Shown in pieces: positions 34,043 through 44,290 of a stretch of 64,000 nucleotides of DNA (position 1 is its first letter; each line of letters starts with the position of its first letter). This stretch comes from Litsea cubeba (lineage: Eukaryota; Streptophyta; Magnoliopsida; Laurales; Lauraceae), in the NCBI GenBank assembly GCA_012931725.1, contig CM022949.1:66729679-66793678 (forward strand), read 5' to 3'. The notes under the pieces are model-generated. The model was not told the origin of the DNA. It did no database searches and worked only from the letters and a program-made list of their open reading frames with translations. Made by a program: the position numbers and the translations under genes.

Positions 34043-36455
34043 CTATGCAGACCAATTCAAGCACTCCATAAAATGACCAGCAAGATGCAAAATTTCAAGC
34101 AAAATAAATTTCATTTAGTAGTTCCTTATTTTTTATCATTTGGATAAAACTCAACTCACAGGAAGCTTGAATATTATGGCAGAAACGATGAGTATGTATT
34201 CACTATTGATTTAAGGCAGAATTAAATCAGAGACCATGTCAGGTTCCCGAATGTTTTAAGCCACTTGTGCTCTAAATCATTATCAGTAGAAACCCGCAGG
34301 AGCTGAGACTGACTTGGGAAAGAATAGCCAGGAAACAGTATCCCACTATTGTTTTTCCTCTATCTAGCCGTCTCCTAAAGCACTACCAAATATTCCAAAT
34401 CCATCCAACAAATTGTGATTTATCATAAGGTACATACAGAAGAAAAATTACAGCAAGCTTTTTCAAGAGAATATGAAAATCTCCAAAACAAAATTGCGAT
34501 AGAAAAAAAATTCTTAAATTAAAGGCATGTTTCTAATTTAAATGAGAAAAGTGATAACTTGTCTACAACAAGAAAGAAAATAGAGAAAATTTAGAGAGAA
34601 CTTGCACTTTATTGAGTCACACTACAAGAACTCTACCAAAACGTAAATAAACATCAAAAGAAAACCCTTATCTTCCCTGAATCTTATCTCTCCAACAAAG
34701 ACATTTAAATTCGATGATAAAAATTTCTCAAGAGATATAATCCCCTGTTTGAAATAGTTTTTGTCATTGAATTTTAAATAATTCAGTTGGAGAGATAAGA
34801 TTTAGGGAAGATTGGAATTGTTTATTTGTTTTGTAACATTTATTTGAACTTTTTAGAGCTTATCTGTTCAGTTAAAAATATACAATTAGATCAATTGGTA
34901 TTAGAGCACGAGATTGGACCCAAACTCAAGGTTTTAAAGTGAGACTTCTGGGGTGAGTTGGTCACCCCTCGAGTTGAGTTGACTTGGCCAAGTTGCATGA
35001 AATCAGCTGAGTCAGACCGAGTCGCCTACTAGAGCCCCATAAAACCTTAAAAATTGTCAGAAAATGGGAAAAAGGCTCAAAAATAGAAAATGATGTCCTT
35101 TGAATTTAAGCCGCCTGTATTTTAATTATTTAGAATTTAAGTAGTAATAGGTGGTAGCATTTGATTTTTTATTCAATCGGTTGAACAATACGTCTAATCT
35201 TTGAATGCTTAAATCTTTTAGAAAATGTGGTTCTGATCTTCAGAAATCAGTGCCAAAGGATCCCAAAAGCCCCAATATCTTCTAACAACTAGACGGTAAA
35301 CACTACTTTTCACCTTTTCCCCATAGGACTGATCCTGAAATTGGGTGGCTCAACACAAATAGTGTTGAGTACGAGCCAACTCAGACTTACCAATTTTTAA
35401 GACCGTGCCAAATCTGGAGTTCTACGATCGTGACACAATAAAGTGCAATTTCTCTCCAAGATTTCCCTCTTCGTTTCAACTGTATTTTTACTTTCTTCTT
35501 GTTATCAATACGTTGGATTCGACTGCACAAACAAAAACTTCAAAATGAAAATATAACCACATCACTGAAGAAGAAGAAATTTCTCACAGGCCATTTCCTA
35601 AATCAATTCAAGATTAACAATCTTTGAGAAACTAAAACCAATTTGGTGAACTACAAAAGACACAAGTCTGTCACTGTACCCCTTTATCCACCCCAAACTG
35701 ATTGAGCCAAAGAAAAAAAAATGGAACAAAACGAAACATTACATCAAAATTACCTTCTAAATAGAATTCTCAAAAATACCATTCAGAAGGCTCCCACGAC
35801 CCAAGTGAGTTACAACACACTGTCCCAAATAGGAATTCTTATGCTACAGTTTGAAGCTTCAATTCTAATCCACCAATTGATAGTTCCAAATCAATAATCA
35901 TTTCAACATTGACTCGGTTCTAACTAAAAATGTAAAACAAAACAAGAATGGAAGGAAATAAAACAACAACATCCCAGATCTCAAAACACACTTCACCAAA
36001 AAAAGAAAAGAAAAATCAGTCATATCATAGGAACTCCTCACACTACAATCTAAAACCCCAACTGAAACCAAAAAAATCACATCTTTTAATAGAATCCCAA
36101 TTTCCATCCAACCCCCAATTTAGCAAAATCAGACTAAAAAAAAAAACTTACAGAATCAAGATCCCAGCCTCATAAAGGAAACAAAATATTCACATACAAC
36201 CCCACGCTTCAAGATCTATACTAAATACATTAAACCCAAAACAGAAAACCACTTTCTTCCCACAAAACAACAATTTCTGAAGCTTATTTCAGCAAAATGA
36301 GATTAAATTCAATAACACAAAATATATTAGAGATAGATAGAGACAGAGAGTATTTTTATCTTATCAATCAGAAACTTAAACCGAAGCTCATACAAAAGCC
36401 CTAAATTATCGGGAAAGAGATAAGATCAAAGAAAACAGAAATAAGTCAGACTTAC
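34043..36455 (-). other. 5'-UTR intron of the CRLK-like gene
   Basis: A donor GTAAGT (36455 down) and an acceptor TGCATAG (ending 34043) frame a 2.4-kb intron between a non-coding exon and the first coding exon. The interior is AT-rich and holds a fold-back repeat (34566-35503). The intron call is from splice signals and the CRLK gene layout, not from transcript data. Confidence 0.55.
34566..35503. repeat. Inverted-repeat element in the CRLK-like intron
   Basis: Arms at 34566-34620 and about 35430-35503 are inverted copies sharing TTGCACTTTATTG and GAGAGAA wording. A second inverted pair lies inside: CCTGAATCTTATCTCTCCAA near 34677-34696 against its complement near 34785-34804. The interior contains TTGGTATTAGAGCACGAGA (34894-34912), reminiscent of a tRNA-Met primer-binding site. 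It may be a MITE or a rearranged retroelement scrap. No target duplication was identified. Confidence 0.45.
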
Positions 36456-36600
36456 TCAAAACAGAGCCGACAAGGGAAAAATAAGGGTCGGAGCTGGATT
36501 TCCTTCTCTACAACGACAACTAAAACTAGAAGCGATGGGTTCTCCAATGGTTCGATTTTGGAGTTAAATCAACAAGCAGACAGAGGATATGAATAAGAAC
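36456..36600 (-). promoter_or_regulatory. Probable 5' exon and promoter region of the CRLK-like gene
   Basis: Upstream of the donor at 36455 the minus strand carries CT-rich sequence typical of a plant 5' UTR (GAGAAGGAAATCCAGCTCC, TTGTCGTTGTAGAG). The transcription start cannot be placed. Sequence beyond about 36,600 becomes AT-rich intergenic DNA leading to the MULE. Confidence 0.4.
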
Positions 36601-37113
36601 AACAAGAAGTTGAAAAAGATATTTCATCTTTTAAATGGAGCGAGTCGCCTTTTTTCCGAAATAAAAACGCGCGTTTGGATGTCAATGCCAAAATATTACG
36701 ATATATGACATTTGAGCTTTCAACGTGAACGAAATACACTAGCAGGATTTGTTGCGATATGGCCTCACCTATTTCATTTTGAGCTTTTTTACATACACCC
36801 CCGAAGGTTTTTAAGATATTTACATAGCACGTTATAGTTTTAGTATTAAAAATTAAGCTCCTATTTCTTCATTTTAATACATTTTGTATCCCCAAAACCA
36901 AAATTCTTTCGACCACCAAAAGATTTTAGAGTGAAATGACACTTTTATCCATCATTTTATCTCTATATGTACAAGAGCTTGGAGTTATTTTTTTCTAAAA
37001 CTTGTAACATTAATAATTACATTTAGTTGGAGAGAATGACCACATATAAGTTTATGAGCGCAAGTAATTACATTTTGGGGACATAGAAGGTATTGAAATG
37101 AAAAACCTAAGCC
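36601..37113. other. Intergenic, with one arm of an outer inverted repeat
   Basis: No gene is seen. The segment 36783-36853 (GAGCTTTTTTACATACACCC, then GAAGGTTTT) is an imperfect inverted match over about 70 bp to 41893-41962, just outside the right end of the MULE. This suggests an older, longer terminal repeat or a MULE nested in another inverted-repeat element. Confidence 0.5.
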
Positions 37114-37166
37114 TATTTATAAAGAGTGCTGCTATTGGAACACAAAAAATTTCTTTTCTAACACAA
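37114..37166 (+). repeat. Left terminal inverted repeat of the MULE
   Basis: TATTTATAAAGAGTGCTGCT onward; pairs with 41843-41895 with one mismatch. The outer few bases may be target sequence. Confidence 0.9.
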
Positions 37167-37627
37167 TTTCTCTCCACACACATTACTAAAATTTAAAAAT
37201 GAATGTATTTCTTTCCACACACATCAAAAGTTCCTAAACTGCCCTTATATTCATTTCTCTCTTTTTTTCTTCCCACACACATATTCTTCTTCTTCTTTCC
37301 AGACACAAACCAAAAGCCACTTCCTCTCCACCTACTGGATCATCATTCTCCGGCGATTCTCCGGCGTGCCACCGGCGTTCCTATTCCTCTAGACATCCTT
37401 CTCTTCCAAAGGTAAATGGATACTTCCAACATTACCATTTCTTCTTCTTCCCTATCTATTCTTTACCATTCTTTTCCATCTTAGATTACTTATTTTTCCA
37501 TTAAAACTTGTTATTAGGATAGATTTTAACTCAATGTAAGTTTTGACAGACAATGTTACTGTTTTCTAATAGTTTAGGGTTACATTTCATCATCCATATT
37601 CGCGGTTTTAGGTTCAGAAATCGCGAC

Positions 37628-37783
37628 TGTTCGGCTCTGGTTGACCGAACGGGTTGCAGATGTTCGGACACTAAAGTCCGAACAAATTAGTTTTGTTCGG
37701 ACCTGAGTGTCCGAACATATTACTTTTGTTCGGACACTCAGGTCCGAACAAAAGTAATATGTTCGGACACTCAGGTCCGAACA
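37628..37783. repeat. Dyad array 1: five units on a 33-bp period
   Basis: Units start at 37628, 37661, 37694, 37727 and 37760, exactly 33 bp apart. Each is TGTTCGG-N10-CCGAACA (24 bp; last A absent in the first) plus a 9-bp spacer. Units 3-5 form a near-perfect 90-bp palindrome (37694-37783), because unit 3 is the reverse complement of the spacer plus unit 5. The array lies in a predicted 5'-UTR intron (donor 37412 GTAAAT, acceptor ending 37824) of the PMD-like gene, 44 bp before its ATG. Confidence 0.93.
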
Positions 37784-37826
37784 TATCTAACAGTCAAATA
37801 AAATTTGTTTCTTTCGTATTTTAGAA

Positions 37827-38039
37827 ATGGACCGGCCAAGCTCTTCTCGAGTGCGACCTACTGCTTCAAATAGGAAGCGACGTCAGATAATAGAAGAGGT
37901 TGTGGAAGACCCAGAAATATCTGAGGAAGAGGAAGAACAAGAAGAAGAGATGGAAGATCAACAAGCCCCGGGGCCACAAGATAGGTCCTTATTGACCAGC
38001 TTTGATACACATACAGCTGGGTATATTTGGATTGGAGAG
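37827..38039 (+). CDS. First coding exon of a PMD-like gene carried by the MULE
   Basis: The exon encodes 71 residues: a basic start with N-R-K-R-R-Q, an acidic stretch rich in Glu (about residues 23-46), then PGPQDRSLLTSFDTH...YIWIGE. This last part resembles the opening of plant mobile domain proteins of the MAIN/phosphatase-7-long-form type (P-G-P-x-D-x-S-[VL]-L...H...W). A predicted acceptor precedes it (AG 37823-37824), and a donor follows (GTGTGT from 38040). No further PMD exon is found before the transposase terminus at 38407, so the gene is a fragment or a truncated capture. It runs convergently with the transposase gene. The PMD reading rests on a short match. Confidence 0.55.
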
Positions 38040-38054
38040 GTGTGTTTCACTTTT

Positions 38055-38176
38055 TGTTCGGACACTCAGTGCCGAACATATGCATGATGTTCGGAACTTC
38101 AGTGCCGAACATATGCTTGATGTTCGGTAACTCAGAACCGAACAATATGGTTATGTTCGGCTCTGAGTGTCCGAAC
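38055..38176. repeat. Dyad array 2: four units on a 33-bp period
   Basis: Units start at 38055, 38088, 38121 and 38154, exactly 33 bp apart, each TGTTCGG-N10-CCGAAC(A). The array starts 15 bp after the predicted donor of the PMD-like exon. Because 33 is a multiple of three, one frame stays open and reads an 11-residue repeat (M-F-G-x-S-x-P-N), which I regard as a by-product of the period. Confidence 0.93.
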
Positions 38177-38406
38177 TGTATTTCAGTTACGAATTTAACT
38201 TCTTTCAATAAGTCTGCATATCAATTAATAAGAACGGCCTCAACCACATTCAACATAAAAAAAGCTGATTTTAAAGACACATTCATCAACTACAGAAATG
38301 AATAAAAGATTCATACAGAAATAATAAAACCACAATCATCATGTTCATTAACTGATTAAAAGAACATTCTGATACAGAGACATAAAGGAATTGTGTCCAA
38401 ATACAT

Positions 38407-41400
38407 TCAATCCAAATCAATTGTCTCTGCTATTGATACGTCTGGAGTTACGAGCTCTTTGAATTGAACAATCCTCTCCCTATATGGAGTCTCCCATCCA
38501 TCCGCACAAGGATAATGGAACTGTTTCCACTTAGTTGCGATAGGCGGAATTGGATGACCAGGTATTAAAAATAGTTGTACAAAATGATTCCCATTAACAA
38601 AACCGATTGTTCTATCGGTCCGAGAAGGCATTGGCACCGGCACAGATCGCAAAGGCAGGAAAGTCAGGCATTGTTCTCTGCTCAAATGATATAACACCAA
38701 ATTATAACGTGATGCTATGAGATGTCCCATGTCAGGCATAGTCATCCAATAGTCTATCAATGGGTTGTCATCCATGCATGATAATGTTTCAACCAATTCT
38801 TCAACTCTTTCCTCCACTCCATATAATTGTCTGTAGTGGTCTACATGTGCAAGCAGCTCTTGTAATAAATCTCTTCTGACTTGTCTCCATTCATCCTCGG
38901 GTAGGCCTAACAATCCAGCGATTGCTCTGAATCCACAATTACCATCAGCTGCAACATCCTTTACAACCTTAATGTAAGGTCTCAACCCCACGGGAAATGA
39001 GTCCACATAATTACTGATGTTCTTTGACCTTGTACGAATCGCCCTTATCTTCTCGTTTCTCTTTGGTTTGAATCCCAATTGTCCTTTTTTTTTAACATCT
39101 TTCACTGCAACTGATTTAGGCGAGTAGCTATCCTGTGCAGACGGCACCAATTCAAAAGCGCTTGGATCTCGTCGAGTTGATGTGTCAGCTTTCATACTTG
39201 GTCTACCTCTTGTTCTTGAAATCACCTCGGGTTCAATCAAATGAGTGCTCTCTGGCATAGATAGCTCCCGTATCTTCTTCAGAAGTTGCAATTTTCTAGT
39301 GGAATCATACTCATTGAACCGTTTTTCAAATAACTCCAAATCTGCCTTCAAATCCAAACTCATAGAAGAACTCGTCATCGACGAAGTAGTTGGCAACATA
39401 TCAAGCTTCTTCCAATGCTCATGTACACAGCTAAGAGGAATAGGCCGCCCTTGACTGATATATTCTGCAATCTCATGCGCACAGGGTAATCCATGTGTGC
39501 GTCGAATAACACAACCACACGCACTGGCGTCAATTCCAACTACTGCAGCTCTCTTGGTTTCTGTTAAAATTTTATCAAGTGCATTTTTAGAAACATTACC
39601 ACGAAGATCTTTGTATTCTGCCGGCTTGAAATTATGTTGCACAACTGTCTTACTTTTCTCAAATGATGCTTTGATATTGGTATGCTGCAACTCAAGCAAA
39701 TTATGAATTTTAGACCAAACTGCTTCAAAATTTCCTTGACTTGAACCAAGCTGTCTTTTGAGTTGTGCATGTGAACTCTCGGCCCTGCATTGGATTATTA
39801 AGAGGTTAGTGTTATTAATTAATAAGCATAAATCAAAACAAGTAATATTTTTAAAAATTACCTGTTCGAGGTAGTATTCCCAAAATGGACACAATTGTCC
39901 GTCCATGCGGAGACAAATCTCTCTTTGTAAGCATCCAACCAACTACCTTTGACGTAATTGAGTGCATCAGGGTACGTGCTGAATTCATTATTTAGCTTAC
40001 TGAGTTGTTCACCAAACTCATCTTCTGTGGATGAAGACACCAACATATTCCAGCTCAAAATAAACCTGTCCCATTTTTCTTTCGTTTCGAACAACTTCTT
40101 GCATTTCGCCAATACGTTTCTATTAATGTACCATTTGCATAATAAATGAGTAGCACCAGGGAATATTCTGTTAATGGCGTTCATAAGTGACAATTCTCTA
40201 TCCGTCACAATGACATCAGGAAGAATACCATCGCCAATAATAGAACGCAACACACCTAGTGCCCATGCATAATTTTCTTCACGTTCAGCATGAAGGTATG
40301 CAAAGCATACTGAAAAAGTCATGTCTGTGGATGTGACTCCAACAATCTCCAGAAGAGGCATGCGATAACGATTGGTCTTGTAAGTACAGTCCATTATCAA
40401 GACATGTGGAAATGCACGCAACAAATCTATACTTTTTGGGTGCGTCCAAAACAAGTCAGTTACAATCTCGCTATCCTCACAATTCTTATGCCATTCTATG
40501 TAATCATGCTCTGCCAACTTACCAAGTAGTTGTTGCATCTGACTTCTTCCACCCCGCTCATTAACTTTATATCTGTAGCGTGCATTGTATATGGTCTTCA
40601 TTGTGGTTACGTTTAATTCACTTCTTTGTCTCAACGTAACCAAAATTTCTTTTGGTCTAACCATGCTCTTCGACATGTCAACCAGCAACTTTGTTTCCTC
40701 CTCTGATAATCTTCCTGCAAATGAATGCCCTTCTAAATATTCCGCTGCCGAATGGTTATGCACACCACATATAACCTCCAACATCCAATCATCATTTGAG
40801 TCTAACTTTTTACCCTTTAGTGCGAAAGGACATCCACATTTCTTTGAACCAGTTTGTTTGATCCTCTTTCGCTTTTGGCACTCTTCTTGTTTATATTGTC
40901 CATTTCTCTCGCAAGCAAGGAGTACTCTCGCTTTGACACCCACCCGAGCAGCATTTGAAACCTTTATCACGATAACAAACCCATTTTTCCTTCCTACTCC
41001 ACGAGCCCAACTGATCAACGAATCGCGGCTGTGAAATATCTACAATAAATAAACAAATTAAATACGAATTTAGTAATAAGTAAATGTAACTTGAATAATA
41101 AATCCTACATATGTTGGTCTTACCTCGTGAGTTATAAACTCACTGGTATAATCCATGACAAAGTCCGATCCAACCTGACTTTCTTGCGTAGAGACCTGCA
41201 TAATATATTAATTAAATATCAGTGTCCGGATATTTAATTCCGAACATATAGCATCTGTTCGGAATCTCAGGACCGAACATATGCTATATGTTCGGTCCTT
41301 TACGACCGAACATATAGCTTATGTTCGGTTGTATAGATCCGAACATATGTCATATGTTCGGTCCTGTACGTCCGAACATATGCTATATGTTCGGTTCTGA

Positions 41401-41558
41401 AATACCGTACATATCGCGATGTTCTAAGTTGCAGGCGAGATGATGAAATTACAAAATATACAAAAATGAAAAAAAATATCAATGAAAAATACCTTTCCAC
41501 TGCTGCTTTGATTAAAAGGCACCATTTGATTGTTGCTTTCATCCATCTCTTCCTTCAT
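38407..41558 (-). CDS. MULE transposase with FAR1, MULE, SWIM and OTU domains
   Basis: Four exons join cleanly into 897 residues: 41558-41493, 41195-41124, 41039-39862 and 39784-38407, with GT...AG introns and matching phases. Residues 47-150 are a FAR1-type zinc-binding DNA-binding domain (FHSRDSLISWARGVGRKNGF; CGCPF; CGVHNH). The MULE transposase core follows, with the acidic triad D263 (LIMDCTYK), D326 (VTDRE) and E441 (NRAESSH). A SWIM zinc finger, C-x-C...C-x-H, is at 528-542. A lysine-rich linker (about 670-690) leads to a C-terminal OTU cysteine protease-like domain with D719-G-N-C722 and H839 (GNHFVQLF). The product should cut and move this MULE in the nucleus. The OTU domain may remove ubiquitin, which is inference. 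No lesion is seen. Splicing is predicted from sequence only. Confidence 0.9.
41223..41411. repeat. Dyad array 3: six units on a 33-bp period
   Basis: Units start at 41223, 41256, 41289, 41322, 41355 and 41388, exactly 33 bp apart. The inner four are perfect TGTTCGG-N10-CCGAACA dyads with TATGCTATA-like spacers; the outermost two are degenerate. The array fills the first intron of the transposase gene (41492-41196). Measured from the ends of the MULE it sits at nearly the same depth (about 485-673 bp) as array 1 (about 515-670 bp). Confidence 0.93.
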
Positions 41559-41842
41559 TGCACAATCAAATGGAGGAATGTGAGTGAAAGATGAGTTGCA
41601 AAGGAAAATGAAGGAAGTGGAGATTGAGATAGAATGCCCAGAAAAATTAAAATGCAAGTGAGGTAGAATGCCCAAGGAAGATGGAGGAAGTGGAGAGTGA
41701 GAAGTATAGAGTGAGTTGGGAGAAGGGAAGAAGAATGGAGATTGTGTGAGAAAAGAAAATTTGGTTTGAGTTTTTGTTGGAGAATGGCTACTTTAGTCAT
41801 TTCATAAAGGGGTATAAATGTAATATGAAAAACTAAAAATCC

Positions 41843-41895
41843 TTGTGTTAGAAAAGAAATTTTTTGTGTGCCAATAGCAGCACTCTTTATAAATA
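41843..41895 (-). repeat. Right terminal inverted repeat of the MULE
   Basis: Inverted partner of 37114-37166. The transposase ATG lies 285 bp inside, so this end probably carries the transposase promoter. Confidence 0.9.
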
Positions 41896-41962
41896 CTTGA
41901 ACCATAGCGGCCTATTTATAAATTATATAAACCTTAGGGGTATATAAAAAAACTCTTCCATT

Positions 41963-43384
41963 TTTATTTATGTTAGGTCAGGATAGACTATGTGGGGCCC
42001 TCCAGGTGGGCCACAATCAAATTGGACGGCTGGATCTGTCCGTACGGTTGTTGAGTTGTAAGTTATGAGTTGGATGCTGGTTTTTGGCTTTTTTTTCAAT
42101 GGTCTTAATGTTGGAAGTTATTTTGGGTTTAATGACTGTTGTTGGGTATTCTTTTATTGTTTTGATTTATTAGGGAGTTTAGTGAGTTGGGTCAGTTTTT
42201 TTTTGTCACAGGGTTATCAGCCCGACCAAGGCTTTATGGACTTAGGTCACAAGTCATCTCATGAATAGTGTGGCAAATATCTTTGTCTGAAATCTACTTT
42301 TGTGGGAAAGGGATAGGCTATTTCAAATTTTGGGGTTTTCTGGGGATGCAGTAGGATTTAGGAGGAAAATGCCATGTTAATGGGAAAACATCAAGTGAGT
42401 GCCGCAAGCCTAAATATTTAGTGGGGCCTATATAGTAATCCATCCAAGTGGGCTGTAAAATAAGGAACCTCCGAATAATCACCAATCTCAGGTTTGGCAC
42501 ATCCAAATGGGCTAGACCATTGGATCAAATGTGTACTCATTTTAGACTAGCTAGTAAACACTTGTCAGCAATTGATCAAGTGGTTGGGGTGATGATTTGA
42601 GCATTCGTCACAACATATGGTTAGATGGGTGAGATCTTTTAATTCCCCCCAATCCCATCCCAAGGTAGGCCCCACAAGAAACAGTGCTCAGCTTATTGGG
42701 AGCACATGTGCAATGGTGAGGGGACCAATATCGATATATTAATATTTAAGATAATTATAACAATTAAATTAATATAAGTTATCAACCTATTTGTTTCATT
42801 TATTTAAATTCCTATAATAGTTGAAAATAATAGGATACATGTGAAAATCCAAAAATGACCATTATATCAAGAGGGAGTTGGGAAAGTCAAGGTCCTTCTA
42901 CGTTGCTTCCTCATATCCCCCTCACCCTATTTCCCAACTCCTCTCACCTCCTTAATAATCTTCCGTTAACCTCATTTGACCATGAGTTTATTTATAGTCT
43001 ATGCAAACAACCAACCCCTTAGAAGTTACTTTTACAAATTTGTCTTCTTTTTTTATTTATATTCAATATTAGCATATTTCTTCACAATAATACCTATTTA
43101 TGCATAATCCTAAAAATACTATGATTTTATCTAGACAACATTGCTCCTTCATACCATTGTTAACATTTTTTTAACGTTATGACAATTTGAGGAATTTTCT
43201 CCTCCAAGACGTTCACAATCACAAACAACCATCTTAGAGAGCTCCTTTAATTATGGGGTCAGTTGGGTCGATCTTGGTTTTTACGGAGCTTGTTGCCTCT
43301 TGGAGGGGTTGGAATGGGACTCATGCATGTCCCGTGAATAATTCGCATGACCATTATTGAGTCATTTTAGTTATAGCCTATTTT
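41963..43384. other. No gene seen
   Basis: Moderately AT-rich sequence with phrases such as GTGGGGCCCTCCAGGTGGGC (41992-42011) but no supported coding frame, RNA gene or TE terminus. It probably contains decayed repeats. Confidence 0.55.
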
Positions 43385-44290
43385 CACCCATTCGGGTTTT
43401 TTATAATGGGCATTCGGCGACGGGTCCCTGAACATTTCACTTTATTGCCTTAAATCCACAATCTTTTTTCATAGTGTGATAGGTCCTTTTTTCAAATTTG
43501 AAGACCTAAAATATCTAATTTACCCTTTCTTCAAAATCATATCCCATGATTAGTAGGATATCCCATTAATAATGACCAACTAACATTTAATTACCCACGA
43601 CTAATGGAATCCCCAGATTTTTAAATAAATTCTAAAAACACACATATAATTTCAAAATAATGAAAATAAATTTTAAAAAATGAAATAAATTCAAAAAATA
43701 CAATAAGCTTAAAAAAAGCAATATATAATCAAATAATGCAAATAAATTTAAAAAGATGTAAATAAGTTTCAAAATATCCAAATAAATTTCAGAAAGTATA
43801 AATAAATTTCAAAAGACTCAAATAAATCTCAAAAGATCCAAAGAAAATTTCAAAAAATGCAAATAAATTTAAAATAAAGAAAATAAATTTTAAAAAATGC
43901 AATAATTTTAAAAAAAACATAATAAATTTGAAAAGATACAAATAAATTTAAAAATACGCAAATAAATTTAAAAAATGCATACAGATTTCAAAAAACGTAA
44001 ATAAACTTGCTAAAAAACTCAGATAAATTTTAAAAAAATTCAGAAAAATTTACCAAAAATACAAAGAAATATGACAGAAAACAGATAAATTTGAACAACA
44101 CTCAGATAAATTTGACAAAAACTCAGATAAATTTGAACAAAACTCATATAGATTTACCAAAAACTCAGATAAATTTTGAAAAAAACTCTGATAAATTTAC
44201 CAAAAATACAAAGAAATATGACAGAAAACAGATAAATTTGAACAACACTCAGATAAATTTGACAGAATTAGGATAAATTTGAGCAACAAC
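43385..44290. repeat. AT-rich repeat module, copy 1
   Basis: The module begins with a unique part (GGGTCCCTGAACATTTCACT at 43424-43443, then TAGTGTGATAGGTCC-like wording). It continues as a long irregular tandem array with about 20-bp units of the kind AAATAAATTTCAAAAGA (43620-44040), changing to CAGATAAATTTGA-type units (44090-44280). A second copy lies at 45465-46520 in the same orientation. No coding capacity. Confidence 0.8.

Larger units (their letters stand above)
37114..41895. mobile_element. Autonomous-looking Mutator-like element (MULE)
   Basis: The termini are 53-bp inverted repeats, 37114-37166 and 41843-41895, with one mismatch (GAGTGCTGCTATTGG then A or C, CACAAAAAATTTC). The 4.8-kb element encodes a complete spliced MULE transposase on the minus strand and a PMD-like exon on the plus strand, pointing at each other. 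Three predicted introns carry the same 33-bp-period dyad array. A 9-bp target duplication could not be fixed, because the repeat ends at a palindromic TTTATAAA on both sides. Confidence 0.88.

Noticed and set aside
35898..36175. Small genes in the CRLK-like intron
   Set aside because: Short frames in AT-rich DNA on both strands with no similarity or codon structure.
37628..41411. CRISPR-like regularly spaced palindromic repeats
   Set aside because: Units are tandem at 33 bp with 9-bp spacers that are themselves similar, in a plant MULE with no cas genes. This is a dyad minisatellite.
37114..41895. Definite 9-bp MULE target duplication
   Set aside because: The flanks share only the palindromic TTTATAAA, which can be part of the inverted repeat, so no direct duplication can be claimed.
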